From an uncultured Clostridia bacterium (lineage in GTDB: Bacteria; Bacillota; Clostridia; Oscillospirales; Acutalibacteraceae), in assembly GCA_947589575.1 (NCBI GenBank), contig CANQBM010000006.1:1-64000 (forward strand): a stretch of 64,000 nt of DNA, in the 5' to 3' direction. The notes under the pieces are model-generated. The model did not search any database and was not told where the DNA came from. It saw nothing but the letters and a program-made list of their open reading frames with translations. Below are positions 51,636 through 60,470 of this stretch, piece by piece. Made by a program: the position numbers and the translations under genes. Positions within the stretch are counted from its first letter, which is position 1; the number at the start of each line of letters is the position of its first letter.

Positions 51636-54600
51636 CTATCTCTTAATTTTTATAATCGACGAATACGCGGAATAATATGTTTTACCGCCTGCCTTTTTGT
51701 AAGAGCGAATTCTTATGTAATAGGTTGTACCCTTCTTTAAATTTTTAAATGTGTAAGCGTAATTTGAATTCTTTTTTATTGTAACACTCTTTACGCCCTT
51801 TTTGAAATTTTTAGATGTTGAAAGATATACCTGATAGCCTGTAACGGTTTTATCTTTATTCCACGTAACTCTTAAATTTCTGCTGCCCTTGCGAGCGGCC
51901 TTGCAGGTTAATTTTTTGGGATTTGTGCGGACTGTAAACTCTTTTACAGGACCGTTATTTGTAAACGACTTGCCGTTGACCTTTCCCTTTATAACCGCAC
52001 GGACTCTGACTTTATACTGAGTATTAGCCTTAACGGCAGTCTTTTTGCCCTTTAAGTAGACTGTTTTAATCCTATAAGACGCGCCTGAGGTCTGGCCAAC
52101 TTTTTTCCAACACTTTTTACCTGTATCGTAAACCCATACCTCATAGATACAGTTACTGCCTTGCTTTTTCCATGAAACATTTATATAGCTTTGCGTTGTT
52201 GATGTCTTTACTGAGGAAGGAGCCGAAGGATTTATATAATAAATAAACTTGCATGAAACAACATTTGCGTATGCTCCTAAGCCTGTAATTGTACCCTGAT
52301 ATACGCCCGGATTTGTCGCGTTGCCGCTAATCTTATAGTCCTTTCCGCTCTTGAGAGTTAAGTTGCCGAGTTTTACATTTGCCCTTGCATTCTGTTTTTT
52401 ACCGTTGTAGGTTAAGTTCACTCCGGTAATTGACAGCTTGCCGTACGCAATATAAAACTTCATTGAAGCCTTGCCGGCATAATTGCCTATAAACTCAATA
52501 TTAACAGTAGCTGTTCCGACTTTTACATTATTTGAATAAGAAGTAATTTTATAATCCTTGCCGTTTACCAAGGTAATCTGCTTTCCTGTTTCAGTATCCT
52601 TAAGAGCAAGCTTGAAGTCAGTCGGTTTTACCTCCTTGCCCGTATACTGATATTTTGTATTTGAAATAATCTTGTTATTAAATACCGCGGAAACATCTCT
52701 TCTTTCATTAATCGTATATGTCCACTCGGCAACAGTTCCCGCCTCGATATACTTACTGCCTGCAAGACCGATAAATTTGATTTTACCCGAATTGCCGTAA
52801 TTAAGTCCGCCTATAATCTCAACCTTATAGTCAGTACCGCTGACTATTGTGGTACTGCCTATTTCAAGCGATGATAAACCTTTAGCTATATCAACGCCGT
52901 AGGTGGCATTAATATTTTTACTGCTTGAAGAAAAATCAGCTAAATCAGCCTTATTAACAGTAAACGGAATTTCGATTGAGCCTGTATAATTTCCCTTATA
53001 TATTACCTTAAGCGTGTATTCTCCGGGATTTCTCGGATTTATATTCGTCTTTGATGCATCGCTTTTAAGGAAACAATAAATATCATAATCTTTACTTTCA
53101 ATCAGCAAAGTACCCGAATTATCATAAAGCTTTGCCTCAATTACAATATCATTGCCAATAAAGCCCGCTTGCTGAGGTACTCTCGTAGATTCTAAATCAT
53201 ACTCTGCCCAGTCGCTCATATCAAGCGGTGATATAACAAACTGTCTTTTATGTATTACATTACTCTTTGTAGTTTTAATATCAAAAGAATATTTGCCGGC
53301 GTCACGGATAAATTGATCCTCACAGTTGTATTCTATACCGCGGGCAAAATCATAGAACTCACAGCTGTAATAATATCCCTTTCCATAAAACGTGAAACCT
53401 TTAACAGGGATAAAATTACCCTCATTTTCAGCGTCGATTTTATAACAGTTTCCATCCGGGTCAATAATCATATAATCTTCAAGATTATACACACCAGTAT
53501 CAAGATATGTTTTATCGGCATCAGCGTCACGTCTGCGTGTTACGACGGTATAAAAATCAGCGTCATTAATACTGCTTATTTCAAATTCATAATCGCTTTT
53601 GCTTTGATTAATTGATTTATACTCGTCAAAAAGCTGCTGGTGGTTTTTAGGCGAATAGTTTTTGTTATCGGTACCACTTAAAAAATAGGAATAGTTTATA
53701 ACCGAAAATACATCTGATATTTTTTTGCTCTTCTGGCAGCCGAAGGTTACGTCAACCGCATACCATACGGAATCGGTATCGTTAATATCCTTAAGATATA
53801 CCATGTTCCATGCGTGAGGGTCAGAGGTCTGACCGTCTGTATAATCGCCTTTGACTATCCGGCAATCAATACCGTTAAGCTTGCAAAGATAATAAAAGAC
53901 AAGAGAGTATCCGTCGCAAACAGAACGTCCCTGATTGCGCTTGTTTATTCTGTATAAGCCCTGAATGTCCTTCTGATAGCTTAAATCCATTGATTTGTTA
54001 CAGTCGAATGTTTCCGGGTTGTACGCTCCGTCAACATTACCGAAAAGCGCTCCGTAAGCGGAGTGCGAATAACGGTATTGCTCGGTATTCTCGTCAGAAG
54101 TTCCGTCATAAACACTCATATCGTAAATAGTATTTTTCGCGAGAAAATTATATATTGTTTTAACAATGTAATACTGTTTCTCATCACCGTCAGCGTTTTT
54201 TATTGTTTCATTGTTTTCGATGTAAATATTATTAAAACGCCTAAGGTATGACGATACCATATCCTCCTCAAGTTTAGTTGTACCGTTTACTATATCTATA
54301 TTCATCTTGTAAAAATTATAGCTGTCAGAAGACGTTTCAATTTTAGAGGAATTGTCATTGAGGTGCGCCACACTCATAGATTCAAGATAATCACCGCCGT
54401 AAGGCGTTTTATCATCCTTATAAACCTGTTTGTCTATCGTATTGAAAACAGAGTTTATACCGTAACCCGAGGACTTTTTATCCACCATAAAATAAACATT
54501 ATAATTATCATCGCGGTTATACATAGCCTGTCTGAGCCCCGCGGTAACTGTATCATAATCCGAGTTATCATAGATACATTTATGCCAAGTATTGTCTGAA

Positions 54601-54791
54601 GCCACCCAATAGCTTTCCGAGGACTTGTCAACATAATATTGAGGTTCACCGTTTTGAACAGGCTTATTTTCATATAAATCCGATGCGTCAAAAGCCTGTG
54701 CGGATAATGGTAAAACCAAAAGGCACAGAAAAAGAAAAGATACGCATAAAATAGATTTTAATAATAGCTTTTTGACATCTGTTTTAATCAT
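51636..54791 (-). CDS. Large secreted transglutaminase-like protein with Ig-like and FN3 domains
   Basis: Exported protein of 1051 residues; function unknown. A signal peptide (1-33, ending AQA) precedes a large N-terminal region, then a transglutaminase/protease-like core with the triad Cys in GRSVCDGYS (292), His in DPHAWNMV (326) and Asp in YAVDVTFG (347). The rest holds several Ig-like/MBG-type modules (for example SNTKYQYTGKEVKPTDF and LTYNGKKQNARAN) and two FN3-like domains at the end. There is no sortase motif. Start at 54791 follows GGGAGG. It probably acts on or binds the cell surface. Confidence 0.8.
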   Translation of the reverse strand: MIKTDVKKLLLKSILCVSFLFLCLLVLPLSAQAFDASDLYENKPVQNGEPQYYVDKSSESYWVASDNTWHKCIYDNSDYDTVTAGLRQAMYNRDDNYNVYFMVDKKSSGYGINSVFNTIDKQVYKDDKTPYGGDYLESMSVAHLNDNSSKIETSSDSYNFYKMNIDIVNGTTKLEEDMVSSYLRRFNNIYIENNETIKNADGDEKQYYIVKTIYNFLAKNTIYDMSVYDGTSDENTEQYRYSHSAYGALFGNVDGAYNPETFDCNKSMDLSYQKDIQGLYRINKRNQGRSVCDGYSLVFYYLCKLNGIDCRIVKGDYTDGQTSDPHAWNMVYLKDINDTDSVWYAVDVTFGCQKSKKISDVFSVINYSYFLSGTDNKNYSPKNHQQLFDEYKSINQSKSDYEFEISSINDADFYTVVTRRRDADADKTYLDTGVYNLEDYMIIDPDGNCYKIDAENEGNFIPVKGFTFYGKGYYYSCEFYDFARGIEYNCEDQFIRDAGKYSFDIKTTKSNVIHKRQFVISPLDMSDWAEYDLESTRVPQQAGFIGNDIVIEAKLYDNSGTLLIESKDYDIYCFLKSDASKTNINPRNPGEYTLKVIYKGNYTGSIEIPFTVNKADLADFSSSSKNINATYGVDIAKGLSSLEIGSTTIVSGTDYKVEIIGGLNYGNSGKIKFIGLAGSKYIEAGTVAEWTYTINERRDVSAVFNNKIISNTKYQYTGKEVKPTDFKLALKDTETGKQITLVNGKDYKITSYSNNVKVGTATVNIEFIGNYAGKASMKFYIAYGKLSITGVNLTYNGKKQNARANVKLGNLTLKSGKDYKISGNATNPGVYQGTITGLGAYANVVSCKFIYYINPSAPSSVKTSTTQSYINVSWKKQGSNCIYEVWVYDTGKKCWKKVGQTSGASYRIKTVYLKGKKTAVKANTQYKVRVRAVIKGKVNGKSFTNNGPVKEFTVRTNPKKLTCKAARKGSRNLRVTWNKDKTVTGYQVYLSTSKNFKKGVKSVTIKKNSNYAYTFKNLKKGTTYYIRIRSYKKAGGKTYYSAYSSIIKIKR

Positions 54792-54868
54792 AGTAATTCC
54801 TCCCAATCTTTTCTTTATTTAATTATATCATATTATCCATAATTTATATACGAGAATTATATACAAAA

Positions 54869-54913
54869 AAAAGAGCATGAAATTGTGAATTTTTGACAAT
54901 TTCACGCTCTTTA
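54869..54913 (-). terminator. Terminator of the mscL-hydrolase unit
   Basis: Arms GAGCATGAAATTGT and ACAATTTCACGCTC form a 14-bp stem (one mismatch) with T-rich flanks, after the hydrolase stop on the minus strand. Confidence 0.82.
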
Positions 54914-54950
54914 TCTCACATAAAAGTTTGCTTTTTAATTGCAATTTATA

Positions 54951-55880
54951 TTACAGTACCGTTCTCTCAATAAAATCATTGATATAATCATATACCTCTT
55001 CTTTGTTTATTTCATTGAGAATTTCATGTCTTGCATCGGGGAAAAGCTTAATTTCCGCCTTAGTATGACCTGTGGAAACAAGCCTGTCATAAACTTCTTT
55101 TACGCCCTTTGAAAAATTACCTACAGGGTCCATTGAACCGCTGATTAAAAGAACCGGCATTTTCTTGTCAATGTTGTTTGCCCATTCGTCATTGTTACAT
55201 TCCATGACAAGATTTGCCAAATCCCTGTACCCCATTGCCGAAAAAGTAAAACCGCAGTATTCATCGGCAACATAGTCATCGATTACAGCCTTATCCCTTG
55301 AACCCCAGTCATAATCTGTCCTATGCTCAAACGGCTTGTCATATGAGCCAAATCCGACTTTCTTAAGCCACTCGGATTTATACGTTTTGCCTTTAACAGC
55401 CCCAATTAAATTCGTAAGCGCAATACTGATTTTGGCAAGCGGGTTTGAACCCGATGTTCCGATAAAAACAGCGCCGTCAAAACAATTTCCGTATTCGTTG
55501 ATAAAGCATCTCATAACCATACTGCCCATTGAATGACCGCATATTATGTAAGGCTTACCGGGATATTCCTTCTTTGCAATATCCATAAGCGTCTTAGCGT
55601 CGGCAATAATATCCTTGTATCCGTCATTATCGCCGAAATATCCAAGATGCTCCTTTTTTTGATTAGATTTACCGTGATTAATCATATCATTCATAAACAC
55701 AGCGTATCCCATATCGGTAAATGCTTTGATACACTTTTTGTATCTTCCGCAGTGCTCAGCCATACCGTGATGAATCTGCAGGACAGCTTTAATACTGCTT
55801 TTGTCATCGGGACACCATTGCCATGCTTTGATTTCACACAAACCGGATTTACTCCTGAAGGAGTATTCTTTTGTTTTCAT
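54951..55880 (-). CDS. Alpha/beta hydrolase (lysophospholipase/monoglyceride lipase-like)
   Basis: Serine hydrolase of 309 residues, serine aminopeptidase-like subfamily. The nucleophile lies in CGHSMGSM (about Ser 117), the acid in SGSMDPVGN, and the His in DARHEIL. The oxyanion region is IHHGMAEHCGRY, which is typical of monoglyceride lipase/lysophospholipase relatives. No signal peptide. The start at 55880 follows GGGGTGG; the GTG at 55889 lies on that site. The substrate is unknown. Confidence 0.9.
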   Translation of the reverse strand: MKTKEYSFRSKSGLCEIKAWQWCPDDKSSIKAVLQIHHGMAEHCGRYKKCIKAFTDMGYAVFMNDMINHGKSNQKKEHLGYFGDNDGYKDIIADAKTLMDIAKKEYPGKPYIICGHSMGSMVMRCFINEYGNCFDGAVFIGTSGSNPLAKISIALTNLIGAVKGKTYKSEWLKKVGFGSYDKPFEHRTDYDWGSRDKAVIDDYVADEYCGFTFSAMGYRDLANLVMECNNDEWANNIDKKMPVLLISGSMDPVGNFSKGVKEVYDRLVSTGHTKAEIKLFPDARHEILNEINKEEVYDYINDFIERTVL

Positions 55881-55916
55881 AAATTCCACCCCTCTCGGTG
55901 TTGAAGAGCCTGCTGA

Positions 55917-56339
55917 TTATTCCTCCTCGGGAATATCAGATGTGCAGTGACAGCACTTAACGGCATCAATCGGAATTTCACTCTTGCAGAACGGGCATAT
56001 TTTAGTTACCGGTTCCGGCGCCGGCTCCTCTTCCTTCTTTTTGCCGATAGTCATAGCTTTATTTACTGCCTTGACTATGCAGAAAATAATGAATGCCATA
56101 ATTATGAAATTGATGATTGCGGAAATAAAAGCGCCATAGTCAATATAATTTTCGCCTACAAGATGAATTTTACCCTGAATTTCAGCACCGCCGATACAGT
56201 TAATCAGCGGATTGATAATATTGTCGGTAAGCGATGTTACGATAGCAGAGAAAGCACCGCCTATAATAACGCCGACTGCCAAATCGAGCACATTACCCTT
56301 TGAAATAAATTCCTTAAATTCAGCAAAAAACTTCTTCAT
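55917..56339 (-). CDS. mscL: Large-conductance mechanosensitive channel with C-terminal zinc ribbon
   Basis: Membrane channel that opens at high tension to release solutes during osmotic downshock. Start at 56339 (140 aa) follows AGAGGA. The N-terminal helix FKEFISKGNVLDLAVGVIIGGAF and second helix (AIINFIIMAFIIFCIVKAVNK) are typical. In place of the usual short tail there is a zinc-ribbon-like module with four Cys (CPFCKSEIPIDAVKCCHC), which has five Cys in total. The adjacent hydrolase gene follows after 36 bp. Confidence 0.95.
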   Translation of the reverse strand: MKKFFAEFKEFISKGNVLDLAVGVIIGGAFSAIVTSLTDNIINPLINCIGGAEIQGKIHLVGENYIDYGAFISAIINFIIMAFIIFCIVKAVNKAMTIGKKKEEEPAPEPVTKICPFCKSEIPIDAVKCCHCTSDIPEEE

Positions 56340-56385
56340 TTTTTTAATCCTCTTTTCATTAAACTTCATTTATAACTAAATAATA

Positions 56386-57252
56386 TCACATTATGCCTGT
56401 AAAATCAAATTTCGGAATGAATTTTTTATCTGCGGAAGAAAGCTCCTGAATAAACAGTTTATCAAGTCCTTGATTTATGGCATAATTTACAACCTTATTA
56501 TATTCTCTTTCGGTTATGGTTCTATTAAGCTCCGGAAATTCATCAAGCCCGCCGCATGGAACATACTGTGCCATAAGAGAAAGATAGGTTTCGGGCAGAT
56601 TTTCATTAAACCAGTCAATTATTTTAATTGACGAGTTCGTATTTTGAGGCAAAATAAGATGACGAACTATAAGACCGCTTTTCATCATACCGTTTTCAAA
56701 ACGATCCTTTACCTGACTTCTCATTTCAAGTATCGCGGCAGACGCTTTTTCAAAATAATCATCTGCTTTTGAATAACGCAATGACTTATCATTTCTTATA
56801 TATTTTAAATCGGGGAGATAAATATCAATTAAACCTCTTAGCTTTTTGAGCGTTTCGCGCTCCTCGTACCCGCTGCTGTTATATACAACAGGCACCGGGC
56901 TTTTCCACTTCGTCAATACGTTTGCAAGCCTGTCTGCATAATGAGTGGGGTTAACAAGATTGATGTTTTCAGCCCCCTGATTAATAAGATTTTCAAATAT
57001 TTCAACAAGCTTTTCATCGGTAATGTCAACGCCCTTGCTGTCCCTGCTTATTTCATAATTCTGACAGTATACACACCGTAAATTGCAACCGCTGAAGAAG
57101 ACTGCGCCGCTTCCGTTTTTACCGCTGATACACGGCTCCTCCCAGAAATGAAGCGCCGCCCTCGCGGCTCTGAAGGCGCTTTTGCTTTGACAAAAGCCAA
57201 ATCCTTTTTCTCTGTCTGCGTTACAATGTCTCGGACAAATTGAACAAATCAT
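56386..57252 (-). CDS. Radical SAM protein, pyruvate-formate-lyase-activating-enzyme-like
   Basis: Iron-sulfur enzyme of 288 residues. The SAM cluster motif is CNLRCVYC (Cys 56, 60, 63). The N-terminus has an additional four-Cys group (CSIC, C, FC within the first 21 residues) that may bind a second cluster. Segments such as NLVNPTHYADRL and SSGYE match the PflA-related uncharacterised group. Substrate is unknown and no glycyl radical enzyme gene is nearby. Its ATG overlaps the rsmI stop (ATGA). Confidence 0.88.
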   Translation of the reverse strand: MICSICPRHCNADREKGFGFCQSKSAFRAARAALHFWEEPCISGKNGSGAVFFSGCNLRCVYCQNYEISRDSKGVDITDEKLVEIFENLINQGAENINLVNPTHYADRLANVLTKWKSPVPVVYNSSGYEERETLKKLRGLIDIYLPDLKYIRNDKSLRYSKADDYFEKASAAILEMRSQVKDRFENGMMKSGLIVRHLILPQNTNSSIKIIDWFNENLPETYLSLMAQYVPCGGLDEFPELNRTITEREYNKVVNYAINQGLDKLFIQELSSADKKFIPKFDFTGIM

Positions 57253-58070
57253 AACAACGCCTTATAAATATCTCCTTTCTTAAACGGTGTTTTTAAGGCG
57301 GTTTCCTTCGCGGCATTATTTACAGACATACCGCCGTCGACAAGCTTTCTCGCCGTTTCAAGCGCATTTTCAAATGTAATTTCATTAATCGGCTGAGACT
57401 TCTTTCCCTCAATAATCAAAACGATTTCACCCTTAAGCGAGCCGTCTCCGTATAACTCAGACGCCTCGCCGAGCGTCGTTTTAATCACTTGCTCGTGCAA
57501 CTTGGTAATCTCACGGACGATTGCGATTTTCCTGTTTCCGAAGGTTTTATATAAATCCCGCAATGTGTTAGCAAGCTTATGCGGAGCCTCGTAAAAAATG
57601 ATAGTTCGTTTTTCGTCCTTTAGTTCATCTAAATGCTCCCGCCTTGACTTTTTACTGACTGATAAAAAGCCCTCAAAGGTAAAGCGTCCGCTGTCCATTC
57701 CCGATATTGCAAGAGCCGATGCAAAGGCGGTGGGTCCGGGTACGGCTTCGACAGATATACCCATCTCATAACAAAGCGCGACAAGCTCCTGTCCCGGGTC
57801 TGAAATCGCAGGCATACCAGCGTCCGTCACGATTGCGCAGCTTTCCCCTTTGGCAATACGATTGCATATAAGCTCCCCGCGTTCCCTCTTGTTATGCTCA
57901 AAATAAGATACCATTTCTTTTTTTATACCGAAATGGTTAAGCAGCTTTAAGGTAACCCTTGTGTCCTCAGCCGCAATAAAATCAACCTTCTCAAGTGTTT
58001 CGGCCGCCCTCGGCGACAAATCGCCGAGATTACCTATCGGCGTTCCAACAACATATAGCTTTCCGTTCAT
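57249..58070 (-). CDS. rsmI: 16S rRNA (cytidine(1402)-2'-O)-methyltransferase
   Basis: SAM-dependent methyltransferase that modifies C1402 in the 30S P site. It has 273 residues. Family motifs are VGTPIGNLGDLSPRA at the N-terminus, DAGMPAISDPG, VPGPTAF and FYEAPHKL. Its ATG shares one base with the stop of the upstream methyltransferase gene, a common gene pair in Firmicutes. Confidence 0.97.
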   Translation of the reverse strand: MNGKLYVVGTPIGNLGDLSPRAAETLEKVDFIAAEDTRVTLKLLNHFGIKKEMVSYFEHNKRERGELICNRIAKGESCAIVTDAGMPAISDPGQELVALCYEMGISVEAVPGPTAFASALAISGMDSGRFTFEGFLSVSKKSRREHLDELKDEKRTIIFYEAPHKLANTLRDLYKTFGNRKIAIVREITKLHEQVIKTTLGEASELYGDGSLKGEIVLIIEGKKSQPINEITFENALETARKLVDGGMSVNNAAKETALKTPFKKGDIYKALL

Positions 58071-58801
58071 TATTTATCGTACCCATCGGCATAAGAGCCG
58101 TAAATTTTAATCATCTCATCAGTAAATTTACCGTTTTCTTTTTTTACAATCAGCTGCGGCTCGACACGCAAAAAAGGCTTTGCGCCCTTTTGTCCTTGAA
58201 CTAAAAACAAAAAAGGCTGCTCTCCTGCCCTGTCCTGCACAAACCGCAGGCGTTTCGGCTCAAGCCTGTATTTACGCATAATTTCAAATGTATCCGCAAG
58301 ACGTTCGGGTCTGTGGCACATACAAAATCTTCCGCCGAATTTCAGCAGATATGCGCCCGCCTTAACAGCGTCCTCAATGTTACAGCACACCTCGTGCCTT
58401 GCAAGCCTTGCGCTTTCGCTTATTGATTCAATTCCTGTTCCCACAGGCTTGTACGGAGGATTTACAGTGACGAGTGAAAACTCCTCCGCTCTAAAATACT
58501 TGTCAACTTCTCTAAGGTCACAGTTATATGGAGTTATTCTGTTTTCAAGACCGTTTTCCTTAATTGAAAAGCATACCTGCTCATAAGCATTTTTCTGAAT
58601 GTCAAGGCAGAAAACATTATTAATTTTTTTATTTCTCAGCCACAAAAAAGGAATTATTCCGCAGCCCGTTCCCATATCAAGAGCTCTGTCCCTTGCTTTA
58701 ATATTTGCAAAATGGGAAAGTATAACCGCGTCTGTGCCAAAAGTATGATTATCGCTCACAGCAATTTTTATGTCATCAGACAACCGTTCAAATTTATACA
58801 T
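58070..58801 (-). CDS. tRNA1(Val) (adenine(37)-N6)-methyltransferase-like protein
   Basis: Rossmann-type SAM methyltransferase of 243 residues, YfiC/TrmN6 group. It has the SAM motif ALDMGTGCGIIPF and the adenine-N6 catalytic motif NPPY (TVNPPYKP). The exact target is inferred from family and from the neighbour rsmI. Confidence 0.9.
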   Translation of the reverse strand: MYKFERLSDDIKIAVSDNHTFGTDAVILSHFANIKARDRALDMGTGCGIIPFLWLRNKKINNVFCLDIQKNAYEQVCFSIKENGLENRITPYNCDLREVDKYFRAEEFSLVTVNPPYKPVGTGIESISESARLARHEVCCNIEDAVKAGAYLLKFGGRFCMCHRPERLADTFEIMRKYRLEPKRLRFVQDRAGEQPFLFLVQGQKGAKPFLRVEPQLIVKKENGKFTDEMIKIYGSYADGYDK

Positions 58802-58840
58802 AATAACATTATAGCAACTCTAAGGCGTTTTTTCAATAAA

Positions 58841-58866
58841 TAAAAACGGGAGGATTTTCCTCCCGA
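58841..58866 (-). terminator. Terminator of the amino acid ABC transporter
   Basis: CGGGAGGA and TCCTCCCG form an 8-bp stem with a 3-nt loop, followed on the minus strand by TTTTTATT. Confidence 0.8.
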
Positions 58867-58880
58867 AATAAATCAGTATA

Positions 58881-59693
58881 TTATGCGTCAAGAGCCTTGT
58901 TGAGAAATGCCTTTAAAACGTCGCTTTTAGGATTATTAAATATCTCATCGGGCGTTGCAAATTCCTCAATAACACCGTTTGCCATAAAAATAACCTTATC
59001 GGCAACATTTTTTGCAAATTCCATTTCGTGAGTAACTACAATCATTGTACTGTTGCCCGTTTTAAGATTTCTTATAACATTCAGCACCTCGCCTGTAAGC
59101 TCGGGGTCAAGCGCGGATGTGGGCTCATCAAAACAAAGAATATCGGGCTGCATCGCAAGCGCGCGCGCAATAGCAACACGCTGCTGCTGTCCGCCGGAAA
59201 GCTCGCACGGGTATGCCTTAGCCTTCTCCGCAAGTCCGACACGCTCTAAAAGCTTATCTGCGTTTTTTTCAATCTGCGCATATCTTTGCGCTTTATAATC
59301 CTTGGAAATGCTTTTTTTCTCTTTTCTCATCGCCTTGATTTCATCTTTGACCGCCAGTTTCGGGGCAAGTGTAAGATTATCAAGTACGGTGTACTGAGGA
59401 AAAAGATTAAACTGCTGAAAAACAAGACCGAAATGAAGACGGTTACGTCTAATTTCCCTTTCGCTCAGCGTATTTTTATCACTTGTGTCAAAAAGGACAT
59501 CGCCGTTTACGGTAATAACTCCTTCATCAGGCGTTTCAAGAAAATTAAGACATCTTAAAAGAGTTGTTTTTCCGCTTCCCGAAGAGCCTATAATAACAAG
59601 CACGTCGCCCTTTTCAAGCGTAAAATCTATCCCCTTTAAAACCTCATTATTTCCAAAACTTTTATGTATACCTTTAACCTCTAAAATAGCCAT
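58881..59693 (-). CDS. Polar amino acid ABC transporter ATP-binding protein (GlnQ-like)
   Basis: ATPase of an amino acid importer, 270 residues. Walker A is GSSGSGKTT, signature LSGGQQQRV, Walker B LCFDEPTSAL, and the H-loop VVTHEMEFA. An insertion of about 20 basic residues (around DEIKAMRKEKKSISKDYKAQ) lies after the Q-loop, as in some other Clostridia. Start at 59693 follows AGAGGTT; the longer frame to 59738 would overlap the permease gene. It starts 4 bp after that gene. Confidence 0.95.
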   Translation of the reverse strand: MAILEVKGIHKSFGNNEVLKGIDFTLEKGDVLVIIGSSGSGKTTLLRCLNFLETPDEGVITVNGDVLFDTSDKNTLSEREIRRNRLHFGLVFQQFNLFPQYTVLDNLTLAPKLAVKDEIKAMRKEKKSISKDYKAQRYAQIEKNADKLLERVGLAEKAKAYPCELSGGQQQRVAIARALAMQPDILCFDEPTSALDPELTGEVLNVIRNLKTGNSTMIVVTHEMEFAKNVADKVIFMANGVIEEFATPDEIFNNPKSDVLKAFLNKALDA

Positions 59694-59697
59694 ATAA

Positions 59698-60393
59698 TTA
59701 ACCTCTGTAATAATTAAGCTTCTTTTCAACAGCGCCAAAAAGCAATGTTAAGATACCGCAGAATGCAAGGTAAAATACACCCGTATAGAATAAAGGCCAA
59801 ATTTGACCTTCCATTTTTATGTACGTCTGACCGGCCCAAATAATTTCGTATACAGCAATAATTCTTGCCAAAGAGGTATCCTTAACAAGCGTGATAATTT
59901 CATTGCTCATAGGCGGAATAATTCGCTTTATAACCTGAAGCAAAACGACCTTGAAAAAAATCTGTGCCTTTGTCATACCAAGCACCTGACCCGCTTCGTA
60001 CTGACCTATGGGTATTCCCTCAATACCGCCCCTGTAAATTTCCGAAAAATAGCAGGAATAGTTGATTACAAAAGCAATAAGAACTGCGATAAACCGGTCA
60101 AATACGCTCCATGAGGCTATCCACGTAATCAGTGAATTAGGATTTTCAATATTCTGCGCCCATGCGCCTGCAAGACCGGGTCCGTAATAAATTACAATCA
60201 TCTGAAGCATAAGAGGCGTCCCGCGTATTATCCACACAAAGGTTTTAACAAGCCATTTCAAAGGCTTGAATTTGCTCATGGAACCAAAGCTGATAATTAA
60301 ACCTATAGGCAGAGCAAAAACGAGAGTCAGCGCGAATAATTCAAGAGTTGTGCCGAATCCCTTTAACAGATCCAGAGTTACTTGCCAAAACAT
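59698..60393 (-). CDS. Polar amino acid ABC transporter permease
   Basis: Membrane subunit of 231 residues with about five helices, HisM/GlnP family. The coupling loop that contacts the ATPase reads EAGQVLGMTKAQIFFKVVL. It forms a unit with the ATPase (59698/59693) and the binding protein (60471). Confidence 0.94.
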   Translation of the reverse strand: MFWQVTLDLLKGFGTTLELFALTLVFALPIGLIISFGSMSKFKPLKWLVKTFVWIIRGTPLMLQMIVIYYGPGLAGAWAQNIENPNSLITWIASWSVFDRFIAVLIAFVINYSCYFSEIYRGGIEGIPIGQYEAGQVLGMTKAQIFFKVVLLQVIKRIIPPMSNEIITLVKDTSLARIIAVYEIIWAGQTYIKMEGQIWPLFYTGVFYLAFCGILTLLFGAVEKKLNYYRG

Positions 60394-60410
60394 AATAATA
60401 AATTTCCCTT

Positions 60411-60455
60411 CGGTTTTTGTACAAAAACCGTGACACCTTTACAGTGCCACGGTTT
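60411..60455 (-). terminator. Attenuating terminator with an overlapping alternative hairpin
   Basis: Minus strand: AAACCGTGGCAC pairs with GTGTCACGGTTT (12 bp, 7-nt loop) and is followed by TTTGT, just after the binding-protein stop. A perfect 20-bp palindrome (CGGTTTTTGTACAAAAACCG, 60411-60430) shares the right arm, so only one can form. Partial termination here would give more binding protein than permease. Confidence 0.72.
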
Positions 60456-60470
60456 AATTAAATTAATAAT

